DNA from: UMGS1901 sp934122115
GTDB lineage: Bacteria > Bacillota > Clostridia > TANB77 > CAG-508
Length of the DNA: 64,000 nt
Direction of reading: 5' to 3'
Assembly (NCBI GenBank): GCA_934122115.1
Contig: CAKOVU010000004.1
Location: 18,771-82,770, forward strand
In this document: positions 17,600-25,737 of the stretch, piece after piece
Numbering within the stretch: position 1 is the stretch's first letter
Layout: the number at the start of each line of letters is the position of its first letter
Position numbers and translations under genes: made by a program
The notes under the pieces: model-generated
The model's database searches: none
Seen by the model: the letters and a program-made list of their open reading frames with translations, nothing else
Told to the model about the DNA's origin: nothing

Positions 17600-18854
17600 A
17601 AGAGATATAAGAACAAAAAAAGAAGTTAAAAGTAGAAAATTTTATATAATTACTGCAATTTTAATAATTAGTATTATTTTATTATCTATCACGAGATACC
17701 TAGAAAATGTACAAAATAAAGAAAAGAGTAGAAAGCAAAAGGAAGAACTGCTAGAACAAACTCAAAGCATATTCTCTGAATTAGATAAGACAATAGAGAA
17801 TACTAACAATGAGATAGATAAAGTTGTGAATATTAGTGCCGTAGGAGATATTTTGTGCAACGAAGAGCTACTTAAGGATGCTAAAAAAGATGAAAACTAC
17901 GATTTTTCACATATGTTTTCAGAAGTTGCAAAGTATACAAAAGAATCAGATATGGCAATAGGCACATTTGAGAGTAATATAGTGGATGGTGAAAACTATT
18001 CTGGAATAGGAAAATACAATAGCCCTAATGAATTTTTAAAAGCTATAAAAAATACTGGAATAAATATTTTATCAGTGGCTCACAATCACTCTTTGGATTA
18101 TGGAGTAGCAGGATTAAATGAAACTGTAGAAAAGATTCATAATGAGGAAATAAGTGTAACTGGAATAAAAAATAATACAGAAAATGAGAATTCAACATTT
18201 ACGGGAAATATAAAAGAAATTAATGGAGTGAAAATAGCAGTATTATCATACACATATGGCTTAAGTAATGAAAGTGAATTAACTGAGGAAGAAAAAGCGT
18301 ATGCAAACTTATACGAAGAAGAAAAAGTAAAGTATGATATAGAGTATGCAAAAGAAAAATCAAATTTTATTATTGTAATAATGCATTGGGGAGAAGTTAA
18401 TAATAGCTCAATAAGCCGATGGCAGATAGATATTAAAAATTATTTAATAGATAATGGCGTTGATATGATTTTAGGGTCTCATCCATCAATTATAGAACCG
18501 ATGGAAGTGGTTAAAAATTCAGATGGTAAGAATGTTTTAGTAGCATATTCTCTAGGAAATTATATATCATCATTAACTTATTCTAATGCTGATGTAGAAC
18601 TTATATTAAATATACAAATTTTGAAAAAATCTGGTGAAGAAAAAGCAGTATTAAGAAAGGTTGATTATACACCGATTTATTTACTAGATAATGGGAAAGA
18701 CGCAGAAAATAGGTTTGAATTAAAAGATATGAAAAAGTTAGCGTTAGACTATTTAGCTGGTGATACAAGTAAAATAAATAGGCAAAAATATAATAGTATA
18801 GTACAAAAAATAGAATGGTTAAATAAAGTTGTAAATAATCAAGAAGGGGAATGA
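17589..18854 (+). CDS. CapA-like metallophosphatase-fold protein, membrane anchored
   Basis: A 421-residue CapA/PgsA-family protein (related to poly-gamma-glutamate synthesis proteins), with one N-terminal TM (about 17-38) and a calcineurin-like extracytoplasmic domain. Motifs visible are VGDILCN, SVAHNHSLDYG, MHWGEVN and LGSHPSIIEP. Function beyond the fold is uncertain; many CapA relatives are not tied to poly-gamma-glutamate. The start ATG overlaps the end of the upstream small gene by 11 bases, and the stop overlaps an ATG of rimO (ATGA), so it belongs to a tightly coupled operon. Confidence 0.85.
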   Translation: MRNRRDIRTKKEVKSRKFYIITAILIISIILLSITRYLENVQNKEKSRKQKEELLEQTQSIFSELDKTIENTNNEIDKVVNISAVGDILCNEELLKDAKKDENYDFSHMFSEVAKYTKESDMAIGTFESNIVDGENYSGIGKYNSPNEFLKAIKNTGINILSVAHNHSLDYGVAGLNETVEKIHNEEISVTGIKNNTENENSTFTGNIKEINGVKIAVLSYTYGLSNESELTEEEKAYANLYEEEKVKYDIEYAKEKSNFIIVIMHWGEVNNSSISRWQIDIKNYLIDNGVDMILGSHPSIIEPMEVVKNSDGKNVLVAYSLGNYISSLTYSNADVELILNIQILKKSGEEKAVLRKVDYTPIYLLDNGKDAENRFELKDMKKLALDYLAGDTSKINRQKYNSIVQKIEWLNKVVNNQEGE

Positions 18855-18859
18855 AATAT

Positions 18860-20206
18860 ATGAAAGTAGGATTTATCTCTCTAGGTTGCAGCAAGAACTT
18901 AGTAGATACAGAAATGATGATAGGATTATTCAGAGACAAGAATTATGAAATAGTAAGTGATCCTAAAATAGCGGAAGTTATAGTAATAAATACATGTGGT
19001 TTTATAGAATCGGCAAAGCAAGAAGCAATAAACACAATATTGGAGATGGCACAATATAAAAACCCTAAGATTGGAAATTGTAAAAAATTAATTGTAACAG
19101 GTTGTTTAGTACAAAGATACAAGGAAGATTTAGAAAAGACTATGCCAGAAGTGGATATGTTTTTAAGATATAGCGATTATGCTGAAGAAAAAGGAAATTC
19201 TGATAAAGTATTTGCAGATGTTTTTTCTGAATTAGAAGGTACCAAAAAAGAAAATGAAGAAAAATTACAATTCACAAATAGAATTATAACAACAGGAGAT
19301 TGCTATGCTTATATCAGAATAGCAGAAGGCTGTGATAATAGATGCACATATTGTGCAATTCCATCAATAAGAGGAAACTTTGTTAGTAGAAAGATAGAAG
19401 ATATAATAGAGGAAGCAGAAAAAATTGCAGAATCTGGAAGGCATGAGATTATATTAATAGCACAAGATACATCAAAATATGGACAAGATATCTATGGAAA
19501 GCCAAGTCTTGCCAAGCTATTAAAAGAATTATGCAAGATAGATGGAATAAAATGGATAAGATTTTTATATGCTTATCCAGAGACAATAACAGATGAATTA
19601 ATAAAAGTGGTAAAGGAAAATGAAAAAATATGTAAGTATTTTGATATTCCAATTCAACATATATCAAATAAAATTTTAAAAAGAATGAATAGACATACTA
19701 CATCAGAAGACATTAAAAGAGTAATAACAAAATTAAGAAAAGAAATTCCAGAAGTGATAATAAGAACAACTGTAATGGTTGGATTTCCAGGTGAAACGAA
19801 AGAAGATTTTGATGAGCTGTATGAATTTGTAAAAGAAGAGAAGTTTGATAGATTAGGAGCATTCATGTATTCGAAAGAAGAAAACACTCCTGCAGCTACT
19901 ATGGGAAGCCAAATTCATTTTATGACTAAAAAAAGTAGGTACAATAAAATAATGAATTTACAGCAGCAAATATCAAAAGAACAAGAAGAGAAAAATCTTG
20001 GCAGAGAAATCAAAATTTTGATAGAAAATATCTCAGAAGATGGTGCTTACCTAATAGGAAGAAGCTATATGGAAGTTCCAGATATAGATGGATTGGTATA
20101 TGTAAAGAACAGTGAAAATATTGAGTTAAATAAGATAAAAGGAAAATACATAGATTGCAAAGTAGTTGATACAAAAGAATATGATTTAATATGTGAAGAA
20201 ATATAG
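18860..20206 (+). CDS. rimO: Ribosomal protein S12 methylthiotransferase RimO
   Basis: Radical-SAM enzyme that adds a methylthio group to a conserved Asp of ribosomal protein S12. The N-terminal UPF0004 domain has its cluster-binding cysteines (SLGCSKN, NTCGF, TGCL); the radical-SAM motif CDNRCTYC follows; a TRAM domain ends the protein. I prefer ATG 18860 (448 residues) because AAGGGGA sits about 10 bases upstream, while ATG 18851 overlaps the capA-like stop and is almost on top of that site. It is distinguished from MiaB, present at 39.5 kb, by family-typical GCSKN and lack of MiaB signatures. Confidence 0.94.
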   Translation: MKVGFISLGCSKNLVDTEMMIGLFRDKNYEIVSDPKIAEVIVINTCGFIESAKQEAINTILEMAQYKNPKIGNCKKLIVTGCLVQRYKEDLEKTMPEVDMFLRYSDYAEEKGNSDKVFADVFSELEGTKKENEEKLQFTNRIITTGDCYAYIRIAEGCDNRCTYCAIPSIRGNFVSRKIEDIIEEAEKIAESGRHEIILIAQDTSKYGQDIYGKPSLAKLLKELCKIDGIKWIRFLYAYPETITDELIKVVKENEKICKYFDIPIQHISNKILKRMNRHTTSEDIKRVITKLRKEIPEVIIRTTVMVGFPGETKEDFDELYEFVKEEKFDRLGAFMYSKEENTPAATMGSQIHFMTKKSRYNKIMNLQQQISKEQEEKNLGREIKILIENISEDGAYLIGRSYMEVPDIDGLVYVKNSENIELNKIKGKYIDCKVVDTKEYDLICEEI

Positions 20207-20236
20207 AGAAGAATAATAACAGTTGTTGAATAATAC

Positions 20237-20265
20237 TTGACTTTAAGGTGATATTATAATATAAA
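20237..20265 (+). promoter_or_regulatory. Promoter of rubrerythrin with overlapping palindrome
   Basis: TTGACT (20237-20242), 17 bases, TATAAA (20260-20265). A perfect 12-base palindrome, ATATTATAATAT (20251-20262), overlaps the -10. Fur/PerR-family repressors bind similar AT-rich palindromes, and rubrerythrin is often PerR controlled; this link is inference. Confidence 0.55.
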
Positions 20266-20297
20266 GTATAAAGAATTTATAAGTGGAGGTAAATAAA

Positions 20298-20831
20298 ATG
20301 GAATTAAAAGGTTCAAAGACAGAAAAAAATTTAATGGAGGCATTTGCAGGTGAATCACAAGCAAGAAATAAATACACATATTTTGCTAGTGTAGCAAAAA
20401 AGGAAGGATATGAGCAAATTGCAGCGCTATTCTTAGAAACAGCAGAGAATGAAAAAGAGCATGCAAAAATTCATTTCAAATATTTAAATGGTATAGGTAA
20501 CACAATGCAAAATTTAGCAGATGCAGCAGCTGGTGAAAACTATGAATGGACAGATATGTATGATAGAATGGCAAAAGAAGCAGATGAAGAAGGATTTACA
20601 GAAATAGCAGCAAAATTTAGAGGAATAGCAGCAATAGAAAAAGAACATGAAGAAAGATATAGAAAACTATTAGAAAATGTACAAAATGGAGAAGTATTTA
20701 AGAAAGGCAGCATAACAATATGGAAATGTAGAAACTGCGGCCATATAGTAGTAGGAACAGAAGCACCAAAAGTATGCCCTGTCTGCAATCATCCACAATC
20801 ATATTTTGAAGTAAAAGCAGAAAACTATTAA
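20298..20831 (+). CDS. rbr: Rubrerythrin
   Basis: Non-haem diiron peroxidase that reduces hydrogen peroxide in anaerobes. The four-helix diiron domain carries the Glu and His ligands (GESQARNKY, ENEKEHAKIH, EKEHEERY), and a C-terminal rubredoxin domain binds iron through WKCRNCG and CPVC. The 177-residue length is normal. ATG 20298 is chosen because GGAGG lies 11 bases upstream. It has its own promoter and is followed 17 bases later by dut, so the two may be cotranscribed. Confidence 0.96.
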   Translation: MELKGSKTEKNLMEAFAGESQARNKYTYFASVAKKEGYEQIAALFLETAENEKEHAKIHFKYLNGIGNTMQNLADAAAGENYEWTDMYDRMAKEADEEGFTEIAAKFRGIAAIEKEHEERYRKLLENVQNGEVFKKGSITIWKCRNCGHIVVGTEAPKVCPVCNHPQSYFEVKAENY

Positions 20832-20848
20832 TCGGAGGAAATTTAAAA

Positions 20849-21310
20849 ATGGAAAAAACAAGAGGATTCGAAGTGGCAAAAGGATTCGAAGATAAGCAAA
20901 TAAATTTACCAATTAGAAAAACAAAATATTCAGCAGGGTATGATATAGAAGCAGCAGAAGATACAGTTGTTCCAGCTTTTAAGCCAGGAATTGCACCAAC
21001 TTTAGTAAAAACAGGAATAAAAGCATACATGCAAGATGATGAAATGCTATGCTTATATAATAGAAGCTCAAACCCAAAGAAAAAAGGTTTAATATTGGCT
21101 AATAGTGTTGGAATAGTAGATAAAGATTATTATGGCAATGATGATAATGATGGACATATAATGTTTGCTTTCTATAATATAAATCCAACAGACACCATAA
21201 TAAAAAAAGGTGACTGTATGGGACAAGCAATATTTGAGAAGTTTTTAATATCAGATGATGACACTGCAGAAGGCGCAAGAGTAGGCGGTTTTGGCTCTAC
21301 TAGCAAGTAA
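20849..21310 (+). CDS. dut: dUTP diphosphatase (trimeric type)
   Basis: Hydrolyses dUTP to dUMP, keeping uracil out of DNA and feeding dTMP synthesis. All five trimeric dUTPase motifs are in order: AGYDIEAAED, NRSSNPKK, GIVDKDYYG, KGDCMGQA and the C-terminal RVGGFGSTSK arm. The NDDNDGHI insertion after motif 3 is characteristic of a subgroup of clostridial enzymes. AGGAAA precedes the ATG. A terminator follows at 21366-21404. Confidence 0.92.
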   Translation: MEKTRGFEVAKGFEDKQINLPIRKTKYSAGYDIEAAEDTVVPAFKPGIAPTLVKTGIKAYMQDDEMLCLYNRSSNPKKKGLILANSVGIVDKDYYGNDDNDGHIMFAFYNINPTDTIIKKGDCMGQAIFEKFLISDDDTAEGARVGGFGSTSK

Positions 21311-21365
21311 AAAACATGTGGAATTTTGTAGCAGAAAACATAGAAAAACGAGTATGAAAAATGAT

Positions 21366-21404
21366 AAAAAATGGTAAGGTTCCTTTTGACTTTTACCATT
21401 TTTT
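21366..21404 (+). terminator. Terminator of dut, overlapping the next promoter
   Basis: Arms AAAAAATGGTAA (21366-21377) and TTACCATTTTTT (about 21393-21404) form a 12-base stem ending in a T-run. The -35 box of the carD-like gene (21386-21391) lies inside its loop. Confidence 0.65.
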
Positions 21405-21414
21405 ATGTTATAAT
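21386..21414 (+). promoter_or_regulatory. Sigma-A promoter of the carD-like gene
   Basis: TTGACT (21386-21391), 17 bases, perfect TATAAT (21409-21414). Its -35 lies in the loop of the dut terminator. Confidence 0.75.
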
Positions 21415-21485
21415 AAGAACGTGGTAAAAAGAGATTTATATAACCTTTATAAAACCTATTATACATTTTGAAAGGAGAATTACAT

Positions 21486-22061
21486 ATGTTTAATGTAGGA
21501 GATAAAATAGTATATCCAATGCATGGAGCAGGAACGATAGATGCTATAGAGCAAAAAGATATTTTAGGAGAAAAGCAGGATTATTATATAATAAAAATGC
21601 CTGGAGAAGTAAAGGTTATGGTACCTATTGCAAAGGCTTCTCAAATAGGAGTTAGAAACATAATTAATAAAGAAGAAGCAGAAAAAGTATTAGAAGTATT
21701 AGAAGCAGATGAAACAGAGATGTCAAACAATTGGAATAAAAGATATCAAGGTAATATGCTAAAAATGAAAAGTGGTAGTGTATACGAAATAGCTGATGTT
21801 GTTAGAAATTTAAGCTATAAGCAAAAAGAAAAAGGCTTGTCAACAGGTGAGAAGAAAATGCTTAATAATGCTAAGCAAATATTAATAAGTGAATTAGTAC
21901 TAGCTGAGCATGCAACAGAGCCAGAAGTAGAAAAATTAATTGAAAATAAAATTAATTTATCATTTGAAGAACATAAAATGGCAAATGGAACAAATTCAGA
22001 AGGCAACAACATAGTAAGTAAATTTATTCCATTTAATAACGTAGGAGAAGATAATAATTAA
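21486..22061 (+). CDS. CarD family transcriptional regulator
   Basis: A 191-residue protein whose first 65 residues form the CarD/CdnL RNA-polymerase-interacting domain (FNVGDKIVYPMHGAGTI, then KVMVPIAKA), followed by a helical C-terminal half. CarD-type proteins bind the RNA polymerase beta subunit and stabilise open complexes. ATG 21486 is preferred to an upstream in-frame TTG (21468) because AAAGGAG lies at 21471-21477. It has its own promoter and terminator, so it is monocistronic. Confidence 0.9.
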   Translation: MFNVGDKIVYPMHGAGTIDAIEQKDILGEKQDYYIIKMPGEVKVMVPIAKASQIGVRNIINKEEAEKVLEVLEADETEMSNNWNKRYQGNMLKMKSGSVYEIADVVRNLSYKQKEKGLSTGEKKMLNNAKQILISELVLAEHATEPEVEKLIENKINLSFEEHKMANGTNSEGNNIVSKFIPFNNVGEDNN

Positions 22062-22092
22062 GTATAAAAGCTTGATTATTGTGGAAATAAAC

Positions 22093-22130
22093 AAAAAATT
22101 AACGGCAAATCTATTCCGTTAATTTTTTTT
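22093..22130 (+). terminator. Rho-independent terminator after the carD-like gene
   Basis: Arms AAAAATTAACGG and CCGTTAATTTTT with a 10-base loop, running into eight T residues. Confidence 0.88.
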
Positions 22131-22232
22131 CTTATCCTATATTTACATAAAAATTTGTCATATATGTATAGTAAGAAGGATTTATAATGTTTATGTCGAA
22201 TATATACTAGTATAGAGGAAGGTAGCCAAAAA

Positions 22233-24026
22233 ATGGTGAGATATAGTGATGAATTATTAGAAGAAATAAAAAGTAAGAACGATATAATAGATATAATATC
22301 AGAATATGTAACATTAAAAAGAAGTGGAAGAAGTTTCTTTGGTCTATGTCCTTTTCACAAAGAAAAATCACCTTCTTTTTCTGTGTCACCAGATAAGCAA
22401 ATTTTTCATTGCTTTGGCTGTGGCGTTGGTGGAGATGTATTTCGTTTTATAAGCAAAATAGAAAATGTGAATTTTAAAGAAGCAGTTGAACTTTTGGCTA
22501 ACAGAGCGAATGTACAATTGCCAATATTAGAAAATTCTGGTGATGAAAAATTAGCAATGCTGAAAGATAAAGTGTATAAAGTTAATGAGTGTGCGGCATT
22601 ATTTTATCATCAAAATTTATATACTCCCATAGCCAAACCGGGGCAGGAATACGTAAAAAAAAGGCATCTAGATAATAAAACATTAAAAACATTTATGATT
22701 GGCTATTCAGGTAGATTTGATGAGCTGTATAAAGAGTTGAGAAAACAGGGGTTTCAAGATGAAGAGATACTAGCATCAGATTTAGTAAATAAGAATAGTG
22801 ATGGAAGATACATAGATAGATATAGAAATAGATTAATGTTCCCGATATTTGATGTGAGAAATAAAGTAATTGGCTTTGGAGGAAGAGTTTTAGATGATAG
22901 CAAGCCTAAATATATAAATTCACCAGAGAACATTGTTTATAGTAAAGGAAGAAATTTATTTGCTATGAATATTGTAAAGCCGCAAAGGCCTAAAACAATA
23001 ATAATGGTTGAAGGTTATATGGATGCAATTTCTTTACATCAAAGAGGAATAAATAATGCAGTAGCATCTCTTGGTACAGCGTTAACAGAAGCCCAAGGAA
23101 GATTGCTAAGAAGAAGTTGTGAAAAGGTAATAATAGGGTATGATGCAGATGGCGCTGGGCAAGCGGCAACACTTAGAGGATTGGAAATATTAAATAATTT
23201 AGGATGTGACATAAGAATATTACAAATAGAAGGAGCAAAAGATCCAGACGAATTTGTGGTTAAATATGGACCAGAGAAATTTCAAAAATATGTAGATAAA
23301 GCTATATCGTTAGTGGAATTTAAAGTTAAAATGTTAAAGAAAGAATTGAATTTAGAAGTTGTAAACGACAAAATAAAATTCTTGAATGAAGTTGCAAAGG
23401 TACTTTCAAAAGTTGAAAATAGCATGGAAAGAGAAGTGTACATAGACAAAATTTCAAGTGAATATATGGTTTCAAAAGAAGCAATATATTCAGAAATAAA
23501 TAAATTGCTATATGCAAACAATAAAGCTGAAAAGAAATTAGAAAAGCCGATCCAAACTTTACAAGTTAAGCATGAAGAAGAAGAAACTGTTGTTGATGAA
23601 AAAACTCAGAGAAAAGAACAATTAATAATATATTTATTGATAAATAATTATGAAAAAGTTTATCCAATATTTAAAAAAATAATAACAATTGATTTGTTAA
23701 AAGTGAATAAAAATAGAGAGATAGTCTCAAAATTATATGAAGAATGTGAAAAAGGAAATGTAAATATAGAAAATGCTGTTAATTGGTTTGAAGATGAAAA
23801 CGTAATAAATTATTTATCAGGAATAATGGCGGCAGATTTTGAAATAACAGATTTGGATAAGAGCATAGAAGACATAGTAAAATCATATGAAAAAGAAAAA
23901 TTAGTAATAGAAAGAAATCAATTATTAAAAAATATAGAGAATGCAAAACAAAGTCCAAAAGAAGAAATTGCAGAATTGGAAAAGAAATTGAATGATGTAA
24001 TTATAAAGTTAGCTAAAATAAAATAG
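22233..24026 (+). CDS. dnaG: DNA primase DnaG
   Basis: Synthesises RNA primers at the replication fork. The N-terminal CHC2 zinc ribbon is intact (CPFHKEKSPSF, then HCFGCG), the TOPRIM catalytic region shows VEGYMDAISLHQ and GYDADGAGQAA, and a C-terminal helical helicase-binding region follows. 597 residues is normal. rpoD follows at 15 bases, the classical dnaG-rpoD pairing. A GAGGAAGG site lies upstream of ATG 22233. Confidence 0.96.
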   Translation: MVRYSDELLEEIKSKNDIIDIISEYVTLKRSGRSFFGLCPFHKEKSPSFSVSPDKQIFHCFGCGVGGDVFRFISKIENVNFKEAVELLANRANVQLPILENSGDEKLAMLKDKVYKVNECAALFYHQNLYTPIAKPGQEYVKKRHLDNKTLKTFMIGYSGRFDELYKELRKQGFQDEEILASDLVNKNSDGRYIDRYRNRLMFPIFDVRNKVIGFGGRVLDDSKPKYINSPENIVYSKGRNLFAMNIVKPQRPKTIIMVEGYMDAISLHQRGINNAVASLGTALTEAQGRLLRRSCEKVIIGYDADGAGQAATLRGLEILNNLGCDIRILQIEGAKDPDEFVVKYGPEKFQKYVDKAISLVEFKVKMLKKELNLEVVNDKIKFLNEVAKVLSKVENSMEREVYIDKISSEYMVSKEAIYSEINKLLYANNKAEKKLEKPIQTLQVKHEEEETVVDEKTQRKEQLIIYLLINNYEKVYPIFKKIITIDLLKVNKNREIVSKLYEECEKGNVNIENAVNWFEDENVINYLSGIMAADFEITDLDKSIEDIVKSYEKEKLVIERNQLLKNIENAKQSPKEEIAELEKKLNDVIIKLAKIK

Positions 24027-24041
24027 GAGGGAATTCTAAAA

Positions 24042-25154
24042 ATGAGTGAAAAGAAAAAGGAAGATAAGATATCAATAGAAGGAGAAAAAGTAAACGAGAT
24101 AATAAAAAAAGCAAAAGCTAAAGGAAAAATGACTTATGGAGAGTTGGCTTCAGAGTTAAATGATGCTAATCCAGAGCAAATAGATAAAATATTTGATGCT
24201 TTTGAAGATATGGGTGTAAGTGTAGAAAAAGACGATTTAGATATAGAAGAGCCAGATATTGAAGATTTAGAGGCTGTTGAAGATATAAAATTAGAAGATA
24301 TAGATTTAAATAATATAGACGGTGTAAACATAGATGACCCAGTTAGAATGTATTTGAGAGAAATAGGTAGAATTCCTTTATTGAGCTATGAAGAAGAAAC
24401 TGCGTTAGCACAAAGAATTTTGGATGGTGATGAAGAAGCTAAGCAAAAATTAGCAGAATCAAACCTTAGATTAGTTGTAAGTATAGCAAAAAAATATGTT
24501 GGAAGAGGCATGTTATTCTTAGATTTAATCCAAGAAGGTAATATGGGATTAATAAAAGCAGTAGAAAAATTTGATTATACAAAAGGATACAAATTTAGTA
24601 CTTATGCAACATGGTGGATAAGACAAGCTATTACAAGAGCTATAGCAGATCAAGCAAGAACAATAAGAATTCCAGTTCATATGGTAGAAACAATAAATAA
24701 ATTAATACGTACATCAAGACATTTGCTACAACAATTAGGAAGAGAACCATCTCCAGAGGAGATTGCAAAGGAAATGGAGATACCTGTTGAGAAAGTAATT
24801 GAAATTCAAAAAATAGCACAAGATCCAGTATCTTTAGAAACTCCAGTAGGAGAAGAAGATGATAGCCATCTTGGAGATTTTATACAAGATGATGATTCAT
24901 TAGCTCCACAAGATGCTGCTGCATATACATTACTAAGAGAACAATTGGAAGAAATAATGAAAACTTTAACTCCTAGAGAAGCAAAGGTTTTGAAACTAAG
25001 ATTTGGATTGGAAGATGGCAAAGCGAGAACGCTAGAAGAGGTAGGAAGAGAATTTAAAGTAACAAGAGAAAGAATAAGACAAATAGAAGCAAAGGCTTTA
25101 AGAAAATTAAGGCATCCAAGTAGAAGTAAAAAACTAAGAGATTATATGGGATAA
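24042..25154 (+). CDS. rpoD: RNA polymerase primary sigma factor RpoD/SigA
   Basis: Housekeeping sigma factor. Region 1.2 (DPVRMYLREIG), region 2 (NLRLVVSIAKKY, DLIQEGNMGLIKAVEKFDY, TYATWWIRQAI), region 3 and region 4 with the helix-turn-helix (TLEEVGREFKVTRERIRQIE) are all present. An acidic N-terminal extension of about 90 residues corresponds to a short region 1.1. 370 residues fits the SigA of Bacillota. GGAGGG precedes the ATG, 15 bases after dnaG. Confidence 0.97.
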   Translation: MSEKKKEDKISIEGEKVNEIIKKAKAKGKMTYGELASELNDANPEQIDKIFDAFEDMGVSVEKDDLDIEEPDIEDLEAVEDIKLEDIDLNNIDGVNIDDPVRMYLREIGRIPLLSYEEETALAQRILDGDEEAKQKLAESNLRLVVSIAKKYVGRGMLFLDLIQEGNMGLIKAVEKFDYTKGYKFSTYATWWIRQAITRAIADQARTIRIPVHMVETINKLIRTSRHLLQQLGREPSPEEIAKEMEIPVEKVIEIQKIAQDPVSLETPVGEEDDSHLGDFIQDDDSLAPQDAAAYTLLREQLEEIMKTLTPREAKVLKLRFGLEDGKARTLEEVGREFKVTRERIRQIEAKALRKLRHPSRSKKLRDYMG

Positions 25155-25164
25155 TGCTAGAAAG

Positions 25165-25190
25165 ATTACAAATTGTAACACAATTGTAAT
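25165..25190. repeat. Inverted repeat after rpoD
   Basis: ATTACAAATTGT and ACAATTGTAAT pair over 11 bases with one bulge and a three-base loop. No T-run follows, so it is a weak terminator candidate or an operator-like site upstream of the veg promoter. Confidence 0.4.
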
Positions 25191-25259
25191 AAAACAACTA
25201 AAAAGCCTAAAACTGTTGAAAATACTAAGAAAACTGCCAACGACATAAGAAACCATATT

Positions 25260-25288
25260 TTGACAATTATTCCTTTAAATGGTATAAT
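25260..25288 (+). promoter_or_regulatory. Consensus sigma-A promoter of veg
   Basis: TTGACA (25260-25265), 17 bases, TATAAT (25283-25288), with an extended -10 TGG. Both hexamers are perfect, so strong expression is expected, as is known for veg in Bacillus. Confidence 0.88.
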
Positions 25289-25318
25289 GAAGCCATCTTA
25301 AAGGAGTGAGGAACAAAT

Positions 25319-25624
25319 ATGATTTACCCAAACGATATTACAAGTTTAAAGTCTGACATTGGCGAAAAAATAGGACAAAAAGTAATAGTGAAAGGAACTT
25401 TAGGAAGAAATAAACCTTTTGAAAAAGAGGCAACATTAGAAAAAGTATATCCAAGTATTTTTATAGTAAAGTATGATGAAAACGAGAGAAATGTTACTTA
25501 TAGTTATACGGATATTTTAACGAGAACAGTAGAGTTACAGGTGTTTAATGGTGAAACTTATAATCCAATTTTACCACCAGAAAACTCAGAGAAAAAAAGA
25601 AAGAAAGAATATGATATTGGTTAA
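25319..25624 (+). CDS. veg: Veg family protein
   Basis: A 101-residue DUF1021 protein; Bacillus Veg stimulates biofilm matrix expression and is highly transcribed. Conserved features are LKSDIGEKIGQKVIVKG, LEKVYPSIFIVKYD and SYTDILTRTVEL. It has a perfect promoter and its own terminator at 25635-25663. AAAGGAGTGAGG precedes the ATG. Confidence 0.88.
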   Translation: MIYPNDITSLKSDIGEKIGQKVIVKGTLGRNKPFEKEATLEKVYPSIFIVKYDENERNVTYSYTDILTRTVELQVFNGETYNPILPPENSEKKRKKEYDIG

Positions 25625-25634
25625 TTAAATATAT

Positions 25635-25663
25635 AAAATTCCTTGAAAAAGGAATTTTTTTTT
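25635..25663 (+). terminator. Terminator after veg
   Basis: AAAATTCC and GGAATTTT arms with an eight-base loop and a run of T residues. Confidence 0.88.
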
Positions 25664-25737
25664 ATACTTGTAATATACATTAAATATGAAAAATTAAAAA
25701 GCGTAATAAATATGCTTAAAGGAAAGGAATGAAAAGT

